Shown piece by piece: positions 36,005 to 46,421 of a stretch of DNA of 64,000 nt. Below the pieces are notes generated by a model. It was not told where the DNA came from. It did not search any database and was given only the letters and a program-made list of their open reading frames with translations. The stretch comes from CBIFVZ01 sp966185765. Its GTDB lineage: Bacteria > Pseudomonadota > Gammaproteobacteria > Enterobacterales > Enterobacteriaceae. Where the stretch lies: positions 1 through 64,000 of the forward strand of contig CBIFVZ010000009.1 of the NCBI GenBank assembly GCA_966185765.1, read 5' to 3'. The translations under genes and the position numbers were made by a program. Numbering within the stretch: position 1 is the stretch's first letter; each line of letters opens with the position of its first letter.

Positions 36005-36939
36005 GCCAGACCTCCCAGCGCCTGCGCAATACGCTCACCGGTTGCCAGCGCTGCGGACGTCATAATATCGAGATTACCTGCATACGCTGGCAGATAGTGT
36101 GCCGCCCCCTCCACCTCGAGAAACACCGAGGTTTTCAGGCCACTGAACCGCCCTACGCCCGGAATAGTCAGCGGCGCGTTGTCGGGGATCTCGTCAAACT
36201 GCACCTGCTGTTTAAGGCGGTATCCAGGAACCCAGACCCGCACGGCAGCAACCATCTCCTCAATAGCTGCGGCAATCTGCCCTTTATCCGCCAGCTCGCT
36301 CAGTACATAGACGGTATCGCGCATCATTAACGGTGGCTCTGCGGGATTGAGGACAATAATCGCTTTGCCTTTGGCGGCACCGCCCACGGTTTCCAGCGCC
36401 CGACTGGTGGTCTCGGTAAATTCATCAATGTTCGCACGCGTGCCGGGGCCAGCGGAAAGACTGGCAATAGAGGCTACGATTTCCGCGTAATGCACCTTTG
36501 CCACACGAGAGACGGCAGCCACAACGGGAATGGTAGCCTGGCCGCCGCAGGTCACCATGTTGACGTTGCCTTTATCCAGATGGGATTCGAGATTGACGAC
36601 CGGCACACAGTAAGGGCCAATGGCCGCAGGCGTCAGGTCCACAACCCGAATCTGTGGTTTTGCCGCACGCAGCAGCCGATCGTTGTGCACATGCGCGCCC
36701 GCGCTGGTGGCGTCAAAAACAATATCGATATCGGCGAAGTCATCCATTGCAACCAGCCCTTCCACGCCCTGGTGCGTGGTGGCTACGCCCATCCGCTGCG
36801 CACGGGCCAGACCGTCAGAGTTGGGGTCAATACCCACCATCACGCCCATTTCCAGCGCGCCGGAACTGCGTAGAATTTTTATCATCAGATCGGTGCCGAT
36901 GTTGCCGGACCCAATAATCGCCACGCGTTTTATGCTCAT
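36001..36939 (-). CDS. mhpF: Acetaldehyde dehydrogenase (acylating) MhpF
   Basis: Converts acetaldehyde, CoA and NAD+ to acetyl-CoA and NADH, the last step of the pathway. Its 312 residues show the Rossmann start [16 protein letters not shown], the catalytic cysteine in [14 protein letters not shown], and the [13 protein letters not shown] and [12 protein letters not shown] stretches conserved in the family. It pairs with the aldolase MhpE. It overlaps mhpD by four bases upstream and mhpE by four bases downstream, so the six genes are translationally linked. Confidence 0.95.
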   Translation of the reverse strand: MSIKRVAIIGSGNIGTDLMIKILRSSGALEMGVMVGIDPNSDGLARAQRMGVATTHQGVEGLVAMDDFADIDIVFDATSAGAHVHNDRLLRAAKPQIRVVDLTPAAIGPYCVPVVNLESHLDKGNVNMVTCGGQATIPVVAAVSRVAKVHYAEIVASIASLSAGPGTRANIDEFTETTSRALETVGGAAKGKAIIVLNPAEPPLMMRDTVYVLSELADKGQIAAAIEEMVAAVRVWVPGYRLKQQVQFDEIPDNAPLTIPGVGRFSGLKTSVFLEVEGAAHYLPAYAGNLDIMTSAALATGERIAQALGGLA

Positions 36940-37721
36940 GCGTCCTCCTGTGAAAACAGTGCGCTCACAGAGCCTACCCCGGCGATCGTCGCTTCAAAGT
37001 GGTCACCCGGCTGGACATTCACCATCGGTCCCAGCGCCCCTGTCAGTACGGTATCACCCGCGCGCAGCGGTGCGCCCAGCCGTGCCATTGTGCGTGCCAG
37101 CCACACGGCGGCATTAAGCGGATGCCCCAGACATTCGCTCCCGCGCCCGGCTGAGACCTCTTCGCCGTTACGCGTCATGCGCATTTCACTATTGCGTAAA
37201 TCCAGCCCTGCCAGCGGCTGCGCCGGGCCACCGAGCACATACAGCCCGCAGGAAGCGTTGTCCGCTACCGTATCCACAAAGCCAATCGACCAGTCGCGAA
37301 TGCGGCTACCCACAATCTCAAGCGACGGCAGCACCCACTGCACGGCGGCACACATATCGGCAAAAGTGGTATCTGGCGACGGCAAATCACGGCCCAGTAC
37401 CAACGTAATCTCCGCTTCAATACGTGGCTGTAACACCGCGCTAAACGGCAGCGTGGTGTTATCGCCATAACACATGTCGGCAAACAGGGTGCCGAAGTCC
37501 GGTTGGTCAACGCCAAGCTGCTGCTGCACTTTCGGGTGCGTCAGCCCCACTTTGCGGCCCACCACCCGCCGCCCTTGCTCAATGCCGTACTGCACGTTAA
37601 TACGCTGTATCGCATAGGCATCCTCAGCACTGATACCCGCCTCGTGCAGCGGTTCAATGGTTTTACGCTGGCTTTGCGCCATACGCAGCTGTGCGGCCAA
37701 CTGTTGCAGTTTCTCTGTCAC
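36936..37721 (-). CDS. mhpD: 2-oxopent-4-enoate (2-keto-4-pentenoate) hydratase MhpD
   Basis: Adds water to 2-oxopent-4-enoate to give 4-hydroxy-2-oxovalerate; metal-dependent fumarylacetoacetase-like fold. With the GTG start at 37721 (GGAGA eight bases upstream) the protein has 261 residues, close to the E. coli 269. An open frame reaching 37901 would run through the mhpC end and adds no homologous sequence. Strongly conserved segments: [20 protein letters not shown], the metal-binding [26 protein letters not shown] and [11 protein letters not shown]. It lies between mhpC, with only 13 bases between stop and start, and mhpF. Confidence 0.94.
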   Translation of the reverse strand: MTEKLQQLAAQLRMAQSQRKTIEPLHEAGISAEDAYAIQRINVQYGIEQGRRVVGRKVGLTHPKVQQQLGVDQPDFGTLFADMCYGDNTTLPFSAVLQPRIEAEITLVLGRDLPSPDTTFADMCAAVQWVLPSLEIVGSRIRDWSIGFVDTVADNASCGLYVLGGPAQPLAGLDLRNSEMRMTRNGEEVSAGRGSECLGHPLNAAVWLARTMARLGAPLRAGDTVLTGALGPMVNVQPGDHFEATIAGVGSVSALFSQEDA

Positions 37722-37734
37722 TTTTCTGTCTCCA

Positions 37735-38595
37735 TTAACGGGCGAGGAATTCCAGCACCAGGCGGTTAAAGCTGTCGGCGTGCTCCCATTGCGCCCAGTG
37801 GCCGCAGTCGCGGTAAATGTGAAGCTCTGAGCCGCTAATCCCTGCCAGCAGGCGAAGGCCGGTATCCATAGGTACAAAACGGTCGTTACGGCCCCAGACA
37901 ATCAACGTAGGTGCGCGGATTTCACCCAGTCGGGCGCCATAGTCCGGGAACTGCTTCGGGTTAAGCTCACTGCTTTTGACGAAATTTGCCAGATGGTCGC
38001 GGCGCTCCAGCATGTTCTCAAGCCGCGTGCGGAACAGCGCCTCGCTGAGTGCAGAAGGATCGGCGACAAAAATCTCCATCATTTGCTGGAGGTTTTCGAG
38101 GGTCGGCTCCCGGTAAAGTTTTTGCAGACGTTTAATGCCCTCAGCAGGCATGGGGGTGAAGGTACTCATACCGCCAGTACCACCGCCCATCAGCACCAGG
38201 CGTCCCACACGCTCGGGAAAAGACAACGTAAACGCGACTGCACTGTGGCCGCCCATTGAGTTACCGAGCAGATGCACACGGTCAAGCTCCAGCGTGTCGA
38301 CCAGCTGCTTTAAAATCCGTGCGTTAAGATCGGAGCGCGAACTGTCACAAACAATAGAATCACTTTTGCCCCAACCCGGGCAGTCCAGCAGAATTACCCG
38401 ATAACCTGCCTCAACCAGCGGGTCAATATTGCGACTGAAGTTCGCCCAGCCTGTCGCACCCGGCCCAGAACCATGCAGCATGATGACCGTTTGCGTGCCG
38501 CTGCCGCAGTCATTGTAGTGAATACGCAGCCGCTGGCCGCCTTCTTCGGCGTGGAAAAAACGGCTGGTTGCCGCTTCAGTGTAAGTTATGCTCAT
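37735..38595 (-). CDS. mhpC: 2-hydroxy-6-oxonona-2,4-dienedioate hydrolase MhpC
   Basis: Carbon-carbon-bond hydrolase of the alpha/beta family: it splits the ring-fission product into 2-oxopent-4-enoate and succinate (or fumarate from the cinnamate branch). It has 286 residues. Oxyanion-hole motif [14 protein letters not shown], nucleophile elbow [12 protein letters not shown] with the catalytic serine, acid in [10 protein letters not shown] and histidine in [10 protein letters not shown] are visible, so the triad is complete. It overlaps mhpB by four bases. Confidence 0.95.
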   Translation of the reverse strand: MSITYTEAATSRFFHAEEGGQRLRIHYNDCGSGTQTVIMLHGSGPGATGWANFSRNIDPLVEAGYRVILLDCPGWGKSDSIVCDSSRSDLNARILKQLVDTLELDRVHLLGNSMGGHSAVAFTLSFPERVGRLVLMGGGTGGMSTFTPMPAEGIKRLQKLYREPTLENLQQMMEIFVADPSALSEALFRTRLENMLERRDHLANFVKSSELNPKQFPDYGARLGEIRAPTLIVWGRNDRFVPMDTGLRLLAGISGSELHIYRDCGHWAQWEHADSFNRLVLEFLAR

Positions 38596-39560
38596 AAATG
38601 GCTCCTTGCATATGAAGATGAAACGGGGGCAGCGCTAATAGAGCCGAAACCGGCAATCCACTCGGGAATTTCCCGGTAGTAGCGCTCCTGTGTGCGATAG
38701 TCACCAAAGGCCGATAGCGCAGCGAACGCGGCGACCCAGGTTTTAATCTCGTGCGTGGATTTCCCGGCAAGCTGCGACAGCTCGGCATTTGGCATATCAT
38801 CAAGCGCGCTTAACTGCCCGTCGCTCAGCACATCGAGAAAATGGTTGTCCCATTCGGGGTTAAGCGGATGCAGGCTGTTCTGATCTTCTACAAAACGCTG
38901 TGCGGCGTTGATAACCCTGCGGGTACGCAGCTCGCGCTCGTCTGGCGGCAGCACTTTTCCACTGCCCAGTAGACGCTCGCGCATATGCGCATCTGCGCTC
39001 GCCAGTTCAGGTACTGGCGGCTGGTGTGAGAGACCACCGGAGCCGAGAAACAACACGCGTTTATTCAGCCCACGGGTAAAACGCCCTACGGCCTCGCCCA
39101 GCAAACGGGTGCGCTGAAAGCCCGGCAGCGGCGGCGCCACGGCATTAATAAACACTGGCAGCACCGGGCAGCGGTCAAGTCCGCCCAGAAGAAATTCAAG
39201 TGGCTGGGCAAAACCGTGATCGACCTGCATGCGCCACGAGACCGCCAGGTCGATGCCCTGCTCCATTACCGATGCCGCACAAGCCTCCGCCAGCGCTTCA
39301 GGCACCGGTAGCTCGCCTGCGGCGCTGCCAAAATCACCAATGGCATGCGCACCCACGCCCAGGCAAAACGGCGGCATCACATCGCAAAAAAAGCCGTTGT
39401 AGTGATCGGGCGCAAACAGCACCACAAGCTCCGGGGCAAAAACGCGGATACGCTCACGCGCACTCGCAATAGCCGCGTTTACCTCAGCCAGCACCTCAGG
39501 CGCCGGGTCGTTAAAGCCAATCAGCGGCGTGTGTGACAGACAGTGCAACCAGGCATTCAT
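38592..39560 (-). CDS. mhpB: 2,3-dihydroxyphenylpropionate/2,3-dihydroxycinnamate 1,2-dioxygenase MhpB
   Basis: Extradiol (class III, LigB-like) Fe(II) dioxygenase that opens the catechol ring of 2,3-dihydroxyphenylpropionate. With the start at 39560 it has 322 residues, slightly longer than E. coli (314). Conserved active-site features: the histidine in [38 protein letters not shown], and [10 protein letters not shown]. Its ATG shares a base with the mhpA stop (TGATG), so I prefer it over the upstream in-frame ATG at 39593, which would extend into mhpA. Confidence 0.95.
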   Translation of the reverse strand: MNAWLHCLSHTPLIGFNDPAPEVLAEVNAAIASARERIRVFAPELVVLFAPDHYNGFFCDVMPPFCLGVGAHAIGDFGSAAGELPVPEALAEACAASVMEQGIDLAVSWRMQVDHGFAQPLEFLLGGLDRCPVLPVFINAVAPPLPGFQRTRLLGEAVGRFTRGLNKRVLFLGSGGLSHQPPVPELASADAHMRERLLGSGKVLPPDERELRTRRVINAAQRFVEDQNSLHPLNPEWDNHFLDVLSDGQLSALDDMPNAELSQLAGKSTHEIKTWVAAFAALSAFGDYRTQERYYREIPEWIAGFGSISAAPVSSSYARSHL

Positions 39561-41209
39561 CAGGCCACCTTTTCGATGTCGGCTGTTGTACACGGGATGA
39601 GCGTCAGTGCCGCTTCGAGCGCATCAAGCGTGGCACCCAGCGTCTGGGGGATCGCCGTTGCGGCCACAAAGCGGTCGGGGCGCAGCACCACTATGGAATG
39701 CGGCTGCCCGGCAAACCAGGTGCGCAGTCGGTTCTGGCTGTCACCAAGCCAGATAACATCGCCAGGCGGCGTGTTTTTGGGCAGTTGTACCTCCGGGACC
39801 GCGCGGATAAACACCGCTCCCAGCGCACGCCAGCGTTCACGCTGTGCCTCGCTCAGTCCCCACTGCGGGTTACTACCCCAGGCGATGATGGCAAAGTTGG
39901 CACCGATCCAGTCGTCCAGCAGCCCGCGGCGTCCCGCGCAGTCTGCGACTGATGGCTGGATAAACATGCTACCCACCGCAGGCGATCCACCCGTTAACAG
40001 CGCGCCACGGCGATACTGCGGCATGGGTTTAAAGCGCATCTCCAACAAGTAGCGTTTCACCGGTGGCAGCGCGTTCAGCGCCCAGCTTACGGCATCACGC
40101 AGCGCGCCCTGCCAGCGATAACGTGGTGCCAGTACGTTGCCTGCCGTCACTGAAAGGTCAATCATGGCTTTGGCATGAGCACGGCGTTCCTGCTCGTAGC
40201 TGTCCAGTAGCGCATCACCCGCCAGACCTTTGACGACCAGCGCCAGTTTCCAGGCCAGGTTAGCGGCATCGCGCATCCCGCTGTTATAACCCTGCCCCTG
40301 CCACACGGGCATGATGTGCGCAGCATCACCCGCCAGCAAAATACGGCCTTCCCGAAAACGCCCGGCTATACGCGCGTTATGGGTGTAAACCCGCTGGCGC
40401 ACCAGTTCGATATGCTGTGGGTCCGGCAGGGCCTTTGCCAGTAGGCGGTGCAGGTTCTCCGGGCGACTCAGCTCTTCTTCGGTTTCACCGGGCATTACCA
40501 TAAATTCAAAGCGACGCACCGCGTGCGGTAGCGCGGCCGACACCCACGGGCGCACCGGGTCGCAGCACAGATAAACATGCGGCGTGCTGAGCGGATCATT
40601 AGCGATATCAATCACTATCCACTTATTGGGCGCAGTTTTGCCCTCAAAGGAGATACCGAGCGTGCGGCGTACAAAACTGTTACCGCCGTCGCAGGCAACC
40701 AGCCAGCGCGCGCGTACCCGCTCCGTGCGGTTGCCTGGTGCATTTAACGTAAGCTTCACCCCGTTAGCGCTCTGCGATACGGCGGTGACTTCACGTGAGA
40801 ACAGACGACGCACGCAGGCAAAGCGAGATAACCCGTCGCACAGCACCGCATCAACCTGTGGTTGGATAAACGCGTTGCGCCGCGACCAGCCGAATTCGTC
40901 GGTCATCGGCTGGATATCGGCAAAACAACGCCCCTTCGGAGTTAAAAAACGCATCGCGTGCCAGGGCGTGGTGTGCGGTAGCACGTTATCAATCAGCCCG
41001 ATGGACTGAATGGCGCGCAGAGATTCATCATCAATGCCAATCGCACGCGGGTAATCAATCAGCTGTTCGCCTTTTTCAATTAACAACGTGCGAATACCCG
41101 CCTGGCCGAGTTGATTAGCCATCATGAGGCCAACCGGGCCTGCGCCCAGTATGGCTACGTCGGTGTCGTATTCTTCTGCTGCCACGGTGGGCAGCGTCGT
41201 GCTTGTCAT
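39560..41209 (-). CDS. mhpA: 3-(3-hydroxyphenyl)propionate hydroxylase MhpA
   Basis: FAD monooxygenase that hydroxylates 3-hydroxyphenylpropionate (and 3-hydroxycinnamate) at position 2 using NADH and oxygen, the entry step of the pathway. It has 549 residues (E. coli 554). FAD-binding [17 protein letters not shown] at the N-terminus, the DG motif [13 protein letters not shown], and the [21 protein letters not shown] motif of class A flavin hydroxylases are all present. AAGGAGA lies nine bases before the ATG. It is the first gene of the operon, divergent from mhpR across a 305-base promoter region. No MhpT transporter gene follows mhpE, unlike in E. coli. Confidence 0.95.
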   Translation of the reverse strand: MTSTTLPTVAAEEYDTDVAILGAGPVGLMMANQLGQAGIRTLLIEKGEQLIDYPRAIGIDDESLRAIQSIGLIDNVLPHTTPWHAMRFLTPKGRCFADIQPMTDEFGWSRRNAFIQPQVDAVLCDGLSRFACVRRLFSREVTAVSQSANGVKLTLNAPGNRTERVRARWLVACDGGNSFVRRTLGISFEGKTAPNKWIVIDIANDPLSTPHVYLCCDPVRPWVSAALPHAVRRFEFMVMPGETEEELSRPENLHRLLAKALPDPQHIELVRQRVYTHNARIAGRFREGRILLAGDAAHIMPVWQGQGYNSGMRDAANLAWKLALVVKGLAGDALLDSYEQERRAHAKAMIDLSVTAGNVLAPRYRWQGALRDAVSWALNALPPVKRYLLEMRFKPMPQYRRGALLTGGSPAVGSMFIQPSVADCAGRRGLLDDWIGANFAIIAWGSNPQWGLSEAQRERWRALGAVFIRAVPEVQLPKNTPPGDVIWLGDSQNRLRTWFAGQPHSIVVLRPDRFVAATAIPQTLGATLDALEAALTLIPCTTADIEKVA

Positions 41210-41460
41210 CTCGCCGTCTCCTTTTTATGCCCGCCGATTTTCGGCAAAGGGCGCCCCTCTCCCACACAGGAAGAAATGAGCAATTGCGATTACGCGCGTC
41301 AGTGTGACGCGGCGTGGTTAACGATGGCAGCACCGTATGGCAGGAGATCGCGTTGAGCGCGATGCAATGCGGTGCAGGGTCAGAGTTTTTATATTTGTTG
41401 TTTTTATGTTAATTACTTTTAGCGTCAGTGTTGAATCAGGGCAATGAAAAACTGCCGGGG

Positions 41461-41477
41461 CGTGCACCAGGTGCACA
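41461..41477. promoter_or_regulatory. MhpR operator
   Basis: CGTGCACCAGGTGCACA; read on the other strand it is TGTGCACCTGGTGCACG, nearly the 17-base MhpR site known upstream of E. coli mhpA (GGTGCACCTGGTGCACA). It lies in the mhpA-mhpR divergent region, 38 bases before mhpR. The CRP site expected for mhpA could not be placed with confidence. Confidence 0.8.
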
Positions 41478-41514
41478 GGGTTGATTTATCTGGATTTTCA
41501 GAAGGTTAAGTGAA

Positions 41515-42306
41515 ATGGATCACAGTTCTGACTACAAGAATGTACGCGGTCTCACGCGCGGCCTGCTGTTGCTCAATATACTCAACCGGCTTGATGGTGG
41601 TGCCAGCGTGGGCGAACTGGCTCAGTTGTCGGGGTTGCACCGCACAACGGTGCGCCGCCTGCTGGAAACGCTGGCGCATGAGGGCTACGTCACCCGTAGC
41701 CCCTCTGATGATAGCTTTCGCCTGGCGCTGAAAGTGCGTGAGCTGAGTGAAGGCTTTCGCGACGAGCAGTGGGTATCTGCGCTGGCCGCGCCACTTCTGG
41801 ATGAGCTGATGCGCGAAGTCGTCTGGCCAACGGATATCACCACCCTGGATGTCGATGCTATGGTGGTACGTGAAACCACCCATCGCTTCAGCCGCCTGTC
41901 GTTTCACCGCTCGATGGTAGGCCGCCGTCTGCCAATGCTACAAACGGCATCCGGGCGTACCTGGCTTGCTCATTGCCCTGATAATGAACGTGCACAAATT
42001 GTAGAAATGCTGGCGCAGCGTGAAGGTGGCGAGTATCAACTCGCCCGCGAACCGGTACAGTTGGCTGCACTACTGCGCCGGGTGCGGCAAAACGGCTACG
42101 GAGAAAATTACCGTGGCTGGGGCCAGGAGGCCCGAATTGCCTCTATTGCCGTGCCACTGCATAACGACACGCGTATTGTCGGTTGTCTGAATCTGGTGTG
42201 GGTGGCCAGCGCGATGAGCGTAGAACAGGCGGTTGCCCGCCATTTAAGTGCGCTCCAACGGGTCGCCACAGAAATAGGCCAACGTATTAATGACACGGTA
42301 TTTTGA
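41515..42306 (+). CDS. mhpR: IclR-type activator of the mhp operon, MhpR
   Basis: A DNA-binding activator of 263 residues that switches on mhpABCDFE when it binds 3-hydroxyphenylpropionate or phenylpropionate; in E. coli it works together with CRP. Residues 10-75 form the IclR winged helix (LTRGLLLLNILNRLDGGASVGELAQLSGLHRTTVRRLLETL). The effector domain follows (about 90-255) with the RLSFHRSMVGRRLPMLQTASGRTWLAH segment. It is divergent from mhpA. The operator lies in its immediate 5' region, consistent with control of both directions. Confidence 0.93.
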   Translation: MDHSSDYKNVRGLTRGLLLLNILNRLDGGASVGELAQLSGLHRTTVRRLLETLAHEGYVTRSPSDDSFRLALKVRELSEGFRDEQWVSALAAPLLDELMREVVWPTDITTLDVDAMVVRETTHRFSRLSFHRSMVGRRLPMLQTASGRTWLAHCPDNERAQIVEMLAQREGGEYQLAREPVQLAALLRRVRQNGYGENYRGWGQEARIASIAVPLHNDTRIVGCLNLVWVASAMSVEQAVARHLSALQRVATEIGQRINDTVF

Positions 42307-42448
42307 GAATAATCTTTTGCTCAAAAGGCGCTGAAACGTGATTTACCGCACACTTTGCCCTCCGTAAATCGAAGCGAATGTCTACCCTTAATACTGGGAC
42401 GGGCACAGCCCGCACTGAGATAAACGCAATCTGGAGGTTTTTATCGCT

Positions 42449-44098
42449 ATGCTCAGCCAGAAACTCAATATCGCCAGTGAGCCAGAGTTCGGGATAGTCG
42501 AAGAACTTTTGTATGAGCGCGATCCCTGCGAGTTAAAACTGGATGAAATGACGGAGGCGGAGCCGGAGCCGGAGATGATTGAGGGGCTGCCGGCTTCTGA
42601 TGCACTGACCCCCGCAGACAGGTATCTCGAACTGTTTGAGCACGTGCAGTCAGCCCATATTTTTGCCGACAGCAAAACCTTTCCCGACTGCGCACCCAAA
42701 TCCGATCCGCTTGATATCCTGATTAGCTACCGGCGCAGTCGCCGCCAGCCGGGCTTTGAGCTGCGCCAGTTTGTTGAAGACAATTTCTGGATGCCGGAAA
42801 CCCACGCCAGCGACTATATTTCCGACCCGGATTGTTCGCTTAAAGAACATATTGACAATCTGTGGCCAGTGCTGACCCGCGAACCGCAGGATCATATTCC
42901 CTGGTCGTCGCTCCTGGCGCTACCGCAGGCCTATATCGTGCCAGGTGGGCGCTTTAGCGAAACCTACTACTGGGACTCCTATTTCACCATGCTGGGGCTG
43001 GCGGAAAGCGGGCGTGAAGATCTGATGCGCTGCATGGCCGATAACTTTGCCTGGATGATTGAGAAATATGGCCACATTCCCAACGGCAACCGCACCTATT
43101 ATCTGAGCCGCTCACAGCCGCCGGTGTTTGCGCTGATGGTGGAGCTGTTTGAGGAAGATGGCGTGCGCGGCGCGCGGCGTTATCTCGATCATTTGCGCCA
43201 GGAGTACGCCTACTGGATGGACGGCGCTGATTCGCTGTTACTTAACCAGGCCTATCGCCACGCGGTAAGAATGCCCGACGGGTCGCTGCTCAATCGCTAC
43301 TGGGATGACCGCGATACGCCTCGTGACGAGTCCTGGCGCGAAGACGTGGAAACCGCGAAACACTCAGGCCGCCCGGCCAACGAAGTGTACCGGGATTTGC
43401 GCGCCGGGGCAGCATCCGGCTGGGACTACTCGTCGCGCTGGCTGCGCGACGGCGAACGGCTTGCCAGCATCCGCACCACGCAGTTTATTCCGGTCGATCT
43501 GAATGCGTTTTTGTTTAAGCTTGAAAGCGCTATTGCCAGTATTTCCGGCTTGCGCGGTGACCGCTATGCGCAGGAATCGTTCCGCCAGAAAGCGCAGGCG
43601 CGACGCAGCGCGATGACCCGCTATCTGTGGGATGAGGAAAACGGTGTGTTTCGCGATTACGACTGGCGGCGCGAGCAGTTAGCGCTGTTTTCTGCCGCAA
43701 GCCTGGTCCCGCTGTATGTTGAAATGGCGACCCATGAGCAGGCGGCAAGGCTTGCCGAGGCGGTACGTACGCGCCTGTTGGTGCCCGGCGGCCTGCTTGC
43801 CAGCGAATATGAAACCGGCGAGCAGTGGGATAAGCCCAACGGCTGGGCGCCGCTACAGTGGATGGCAATCCAGGGCTTTAAACGCTACGGCCATGACGAA
43901 CTGGGTGATGATATCGCCCGCCGCTGGCTTAATACCGTCAACCAGGTGTATCTCAGGCAGCACAAGCTGGTGGAGAAATATCACATTGCAGGCAGCACTG
44001 CGGATGAAGGCGGCGGCGGTGAGTACCCTCTCCAGGACGGCTTTGGCTGGACCAACGGCGTGGTAAGAAGGCTGATTGGGCTGTACGGTGAACCGTAA
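42449..44098 (+). CDS. treF: Cytoplasmic trehalase TreF
   Basis: Hydrolyses intracellular trehalose to two glucoses (glycoside hydrolase family 37). Its 549 residues equal E. coli TreF. There is no signal peptide: an acidic N-terminal extension (about 60 residues, with [14 protein letters not shown]) precedes the (alpha/alpha)6 barrel, the mark of TreF as opposed to periplasmic TreA. Trehalase signature 1, [15 protein letters not shown], and signature 2, [13 protein letters not shown], are intact, as is the glycine-rich [19 protein letters not shown] lid near the end. GGAGG lies 12 bases before the ATG. In E. coli treF sits elsewhere (near 79 min); here it follows mhpR on the same strand after 142 bases and has its own terminator. 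Confidence 0.95.
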   Translation: MLSQKLNIASEPEFGIVEELLYERDPCELKLDEMTEAEPEPEMIEGLPASDALTPADRYLELFEHVQSAHIFADSKTFPDCAPKSDPLDILISYRRSRRQPGFELRQFVEDNFWMPETHASDYISDPDCSLKEHIDNLWPVLTREPQDHIPWSSLLALPQAYIVPGGRFSETYYWDSYFTMLGLAESGREDLMRCMADNFAWMIEKYGHIPNGNRTYYLSRSQPPVFALMVELFEEDGVRGARRYLDHLRQEYAYWMDGADSLLLNQAYRHAVRMPDGSLLNRYWDDRDTPRDESWREDVETAKHSGRPANEVYRDLRAGAASGWDYSSRWLRDGERLASIRTTQFIPVDLNAFLFKLESAIASISGLRGDRYAQESFRQKAQARRSAMTRYLWDEENGVFRDYDWRREQLALFSAASLVPLYVEMATHEQAARLAEAVRTRLLVPGGLLASEYETGEQWDKPNGWAPLQWMAIQGFKRYGHDELGDDIARRWLNTVNQVYLRQHKLVEKYHIAGSTADEGGGGEYPLQDGFGWTNGVVRRLIGLYGEP

Positions 44099-44103
44099 TG
44101 AAC

Positions 44104-44130
44104 AAAGGGGACGGCGCGTCCCCCTTTTTT
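44104..44130 (+). terminator. Rho-independent terminator of treF
   Basis: Stem GGGGACG / CGTCCCC with a three-base loop followed by CTTTTTT; directly after the treF stop and ahead of the convergent ymjA. Confidence 0.9.
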
Positions 44131-44168
44131 AGTACGTGGCGGCCACGGGCTTGAGATGAAATCTGAAA

Positions 44169-44414
44169 CTACTCATTACCCCATTGATTGAGAAAATTAG
44201 CTATCTCATCAATGCGGCTGTCGTCGAGGCCAGCAACCACCGCCATCTCGCCCTGCGCTTGCTCGCTGATTTCTTCGTTATTCATCAAACGCGCCAGCAG
44301 TAACTGGAAATAGTGCGCCACGGCGTCGCGCTCCTGGTCACTGACCGGCTTTACCGATTCTGAAGCGTACTCATCCGCAATATCATAATATTTAAGCGGT
44401 ATCTCATTATTCAT
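44169..44414 (-). CDS. ymjA: DUF2543 family small protein YmjA
   Basis: An acidic, helical 81-residue protein matching E. coli YmjA as I recall it: [13 protein letters not shown] at the start, [19 protein letters not shown] in the middle and [14 protein letters not shown] at the end. Function unknown. There is no signal peptide or membrane span. In E. coli ymjA is near the puu genes around 29 min; here it lies between treF and a pseudouridine synthase, so it has moved. Ribosome site is weak (GGGGA about ten bases upstream). Confidence 0.85.
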   Translation of the reverse strand: MNNEIPLKYYDIADEYASESVKPVSDQERDAVAHYFQLLLARLMNNEEISEQAQGEMAVVAGLDDSRIDEIANFLNQWGNE

Positions 44415-44587
44415 AGGTCGTCCCCTGGCAATACGAGTTAGTGCTGGTTTCAGCCAGCATCACATCACCGAATAATAGCATTCTTCATCGCGCTGCTGTC
44501 ATCCCTGTCATTCGTGCTAACCGCCAGCATTCGTCATCCGACTCAAAATTGGGTATTATCCGCTTCCCCTTCACTGCTGGCAGCCTG

Positions 44588-45286
44588 ATGTCTACGATTA
44601 TTGATACCTTTATTGCCCCACCGTGCCATGAGGAGATAGAGATTCTCTATCAGGACGCACACCTGGCGCTTATCAATAAACCCAGCGGCTTACTGAGTCT
44701 GTCGGGCAAAAACCCGCAAAATCTCGACTCGGTGCATTACCGACTGGTACAGATTTTTCCCGGCTGCACTCTGGTCCACCGTCTCGATTTTGGCACATCC
44801 GGGCTGATGGTGATTGCCCGTAACAAGACGATTAATGCCGCACTCTGTCAGCAGTTCAGCCAGCGCAGCGTAACGAAGGTATACAGCGCCCTGCTCTGTG
44901 GGCATCTTGAGCAAAACGAAGGCGTGGTGGAAGCCGCGATTGCCAGAGACCCGGCGCGGTTCCCGCTGATGACAATTTGCCCTACCCACGGCAAACCCGC
45001 TCTCTCCGGCTACGAGGTTATTGAGCGCTTTTATCATGAATCCCAAGATGGCGTGCGGGTGCCGCTAACACGGGTACGGTTGATGCCGCAGACCGGGCGC
45101 ACCCACCAGCTGCGCATTCACTGCCAGCACCTGGGGCACCCTATCTGGGGATGTGATTTGTATGGTGGTCGCCTGCTGCCGGGTACGGAACAAACGCCAG
45201 GGTTGATGCTGCATGCCAGCGAGTTACAGTTTGTGCATCCTGTCAGTCACAAGCAGATTAACGCCCGAAGCGACAGCCCGTTCTGA
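44588..45286 (+). CDS. RluA-family RNA pseudouridine synthase
   Basis: Converts uridine to pseudouridine in structured RNA. The protein of 232 residues (from ATG 44588) has the RluA domains without an S4 RNA-binding domain: ILYQDAHLALINKPSGLLS, the catalytic motif LVHRLDFGTSGLMVIA with the active-site aspartate, and the C-terminal QTGRTHQLRIHCQHLGHPIWG. The compact size and lack of S4 resemble RluA itself, but the sequence diverges from E. coli RluA in the middle, so it is probably a paralogue; the rRNA or tRNA target is not predictable. The frame runs open upstream to 44441 with no homology there. Ribosome site is poor. Confidence 0.88.
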   Translation: MSTIIDTFIAPPCHEEIEILYQDAHLALINKPSGLLSLSGKNPQNLDSVHYRLVQIFPGCTLVHRLDFGTSGLMVIARNKTINAALCQQFSQRSVTKVYSALLCGHLEQNEGVVEAAIARDPARFPLMTICPTHGKPALSGYEVIERFYHESQDGVRVPLTRVRLMPQTGRTHQLRIHCQHLGHPIWGCDLYGGRLLPGTEQTPGLMLHASELQFVHPVSHKQINARSDSPF

Positions 45287-45306
45287 ACACTGGCGACAAA
45301 CATGTC

Positions 45307-45846
45307 TTACCACATCAGATCGTCAGGGACTTTAAAATCAGCATACGGATCGTCTTCATCCTGTGCTTCCTGACTCAGAGCGCTGTTTAGCACAATGCTG
45401 CTCGCGTCACGCTGCGCAATTTTATCGGCAACGCTCGCAGGAATAATCGCGTACACACACTCGCTGCGGTTATCCATCGCCAGGCGTGCAATTGCGAGAC
45501 GGCCACTCACCAGTTGACTCTGCGTAGGCTTATCCACCGCAATTTTTTTAATCAGGTTGTTATCCGTGAAATTAAAATCGATATCACCTTTTGTGATGAC
45601 GATGCGGTTCATCTCAATGAGCTGTTTAACCTGTGCTTTATACGCTTTCGACAAGGCAGCCTGCTTTTGCTGCTCGTTAAGCTGCTTATCTCGCTCAAGC
45701 TGGAGTTTTTTATTTTCTTCTACCGCTTCTCTTGCCTCACGCGCCTGAACACGTGATTTTTTTGCCGTTCTTTGAACCTTGGCCATTTTTTTACTGGTGA
45801 CCAGGCCTGCCTTTAGCATCTGTTCTTGTAAGGTGAGTTTTGTCAT
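45307..45846 (-). CDS. yaiL: DUF2058 family protein YaiL
   Basis: A nucleoprotein/polynucleotide-associated family protein of 179 residues that follows E. coli YaiL along its whole length: KLTLQEQMLKAGLVTSKKMAKVQRTAKKSRVQAREARE, a basic coiled-coil front half, then YKAQVKQLIEMNRI and the C-terminal DEDDPYADFKVPDDLMW. Its role is unclear; the basic front suggests nucleic-acid binding. In E. coli yaiL also lies close to the mhp operon, so the association is old, but here treF, ymjA and the synthase gene are inserted between. Confidence 0.92.
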   Translation of the reverse strand: MTKLTLQEQMLKAGLVTSKKMAKVQRTAKKSRVQAREAREAVEENKKLQLERDKQLNEQQKQAALSKAYKAQVKQLIEMNRIVITKGDIDFNFTDNNLIKKIAVDKPTQSQLVSGRLAIARLAMDNRSECVYAIIPASVADKIAQRDASSIVLNSALSQEAQDEDDPYADFKVPDDLMW

Positions 45847-45880
45847 TGTCGTGTCGAAACCGGTTAAATAAGTAAAGATA

Positions 45881-45920
45881 GTGCTGGCACATACTGGAGA
45901 ATGACGCAGTATGTCAGCAT
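45881..45920. repeat. Long imperfect stem-loop between the cold-shock gene and yaiL
   Basis: CATACTG / CAGTATG plus outer GTGCTG / CAGCAT arms (with a bulge and a G-U pair) form a stem around a ten-base loop. It lies 19 bases past the cold-shock-domain gene stop and 35 bases before yaiL, both on the minus strand. It may be a weak terminator or an RNA-stability element; there is no T-run. Confidence 0.45.
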
Positions 45921-45938
45921 GCCACCGGGCTTAGAAGG

Positions 45939-46415
45939 TCAAACCTTAAGCAATTTCACCGTGGCTTCAATATCAATCTCATCTTCTGAGAAGATGAGCG
46001 TGGTGCCCTGGAAGGTGGTGATCGCCAGTTTTTTCACCGAGCGCATTTCGCCAGGTTTTGCAGCGGACTTTGGTCTGATGTTGCCCATCAGAAGCCCCAC
46101 AGACAACACCGCATTCTCTTTATCAATGGGCGCATCAGCAGGCACGTCTTCGCTGTAAACCAGCCAGGATTTGATAGAGGTTATCTTAACGCGCTCACCT
46201 GCAATGTAGAGATATTTGCTTTGCGGCGCGACTTTGACCGCGTACGCGGACAAGCCCTTGTTATTGGTGGTAGGCTCAAACGTCACCGCCGCATCTTTCT
46301 TGATAAGCTCAGGGTTGGCGACCTTGATCACGTGAAAATAACGGTTATCACCGTTCTCATCTTTGATAAACCCAAAGCCTTTGTCTTTAAACCAGGTTGT
46401 GATCGTGCCTTTCAT
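45939..46415 (-). CDS. Cold-shock-domain protein with C-terminal extension
   Basis: A 158-residue protein with an N-terminal cold-shock domain and an unassigned C-terminal part. Residues 1-63 are the OB fold: GTITTWFKDKGFGFIKDENG contains RNP1 (KGFGFI), and RYFHVIKV stands in place of the usual VFVHFS RNP2. The remaining 95 residues, from about SKYLYIAGERVKIT, are beta-rich and include a hydrophobic acidic end; I do not recognise that domain. An RNA-binding or chaperone role is likely for the front part. Two ATGs (46421 and 46415) are possible; AGGCGG lies eight bases before 46415. It may be co-transcribed with yaiL downstream. Confidence 0.75.
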   Translation of the reverse strand: MKGTITTWFKDKGFGFIKDENGDNRYFHVIKVANPELIKKDAAVTFEPTTNNKGLSAYAVKVAPQSKYLYIAGERVKITSIKSWLVYSEDVPADAPIDKENAVLSVGLLMGNIRPKSAAKPGEMRSVKKLAITTFQGTTLIFSEDEIDIEATVKLLKV

Positions 46416-46421
46416 CGCCAT

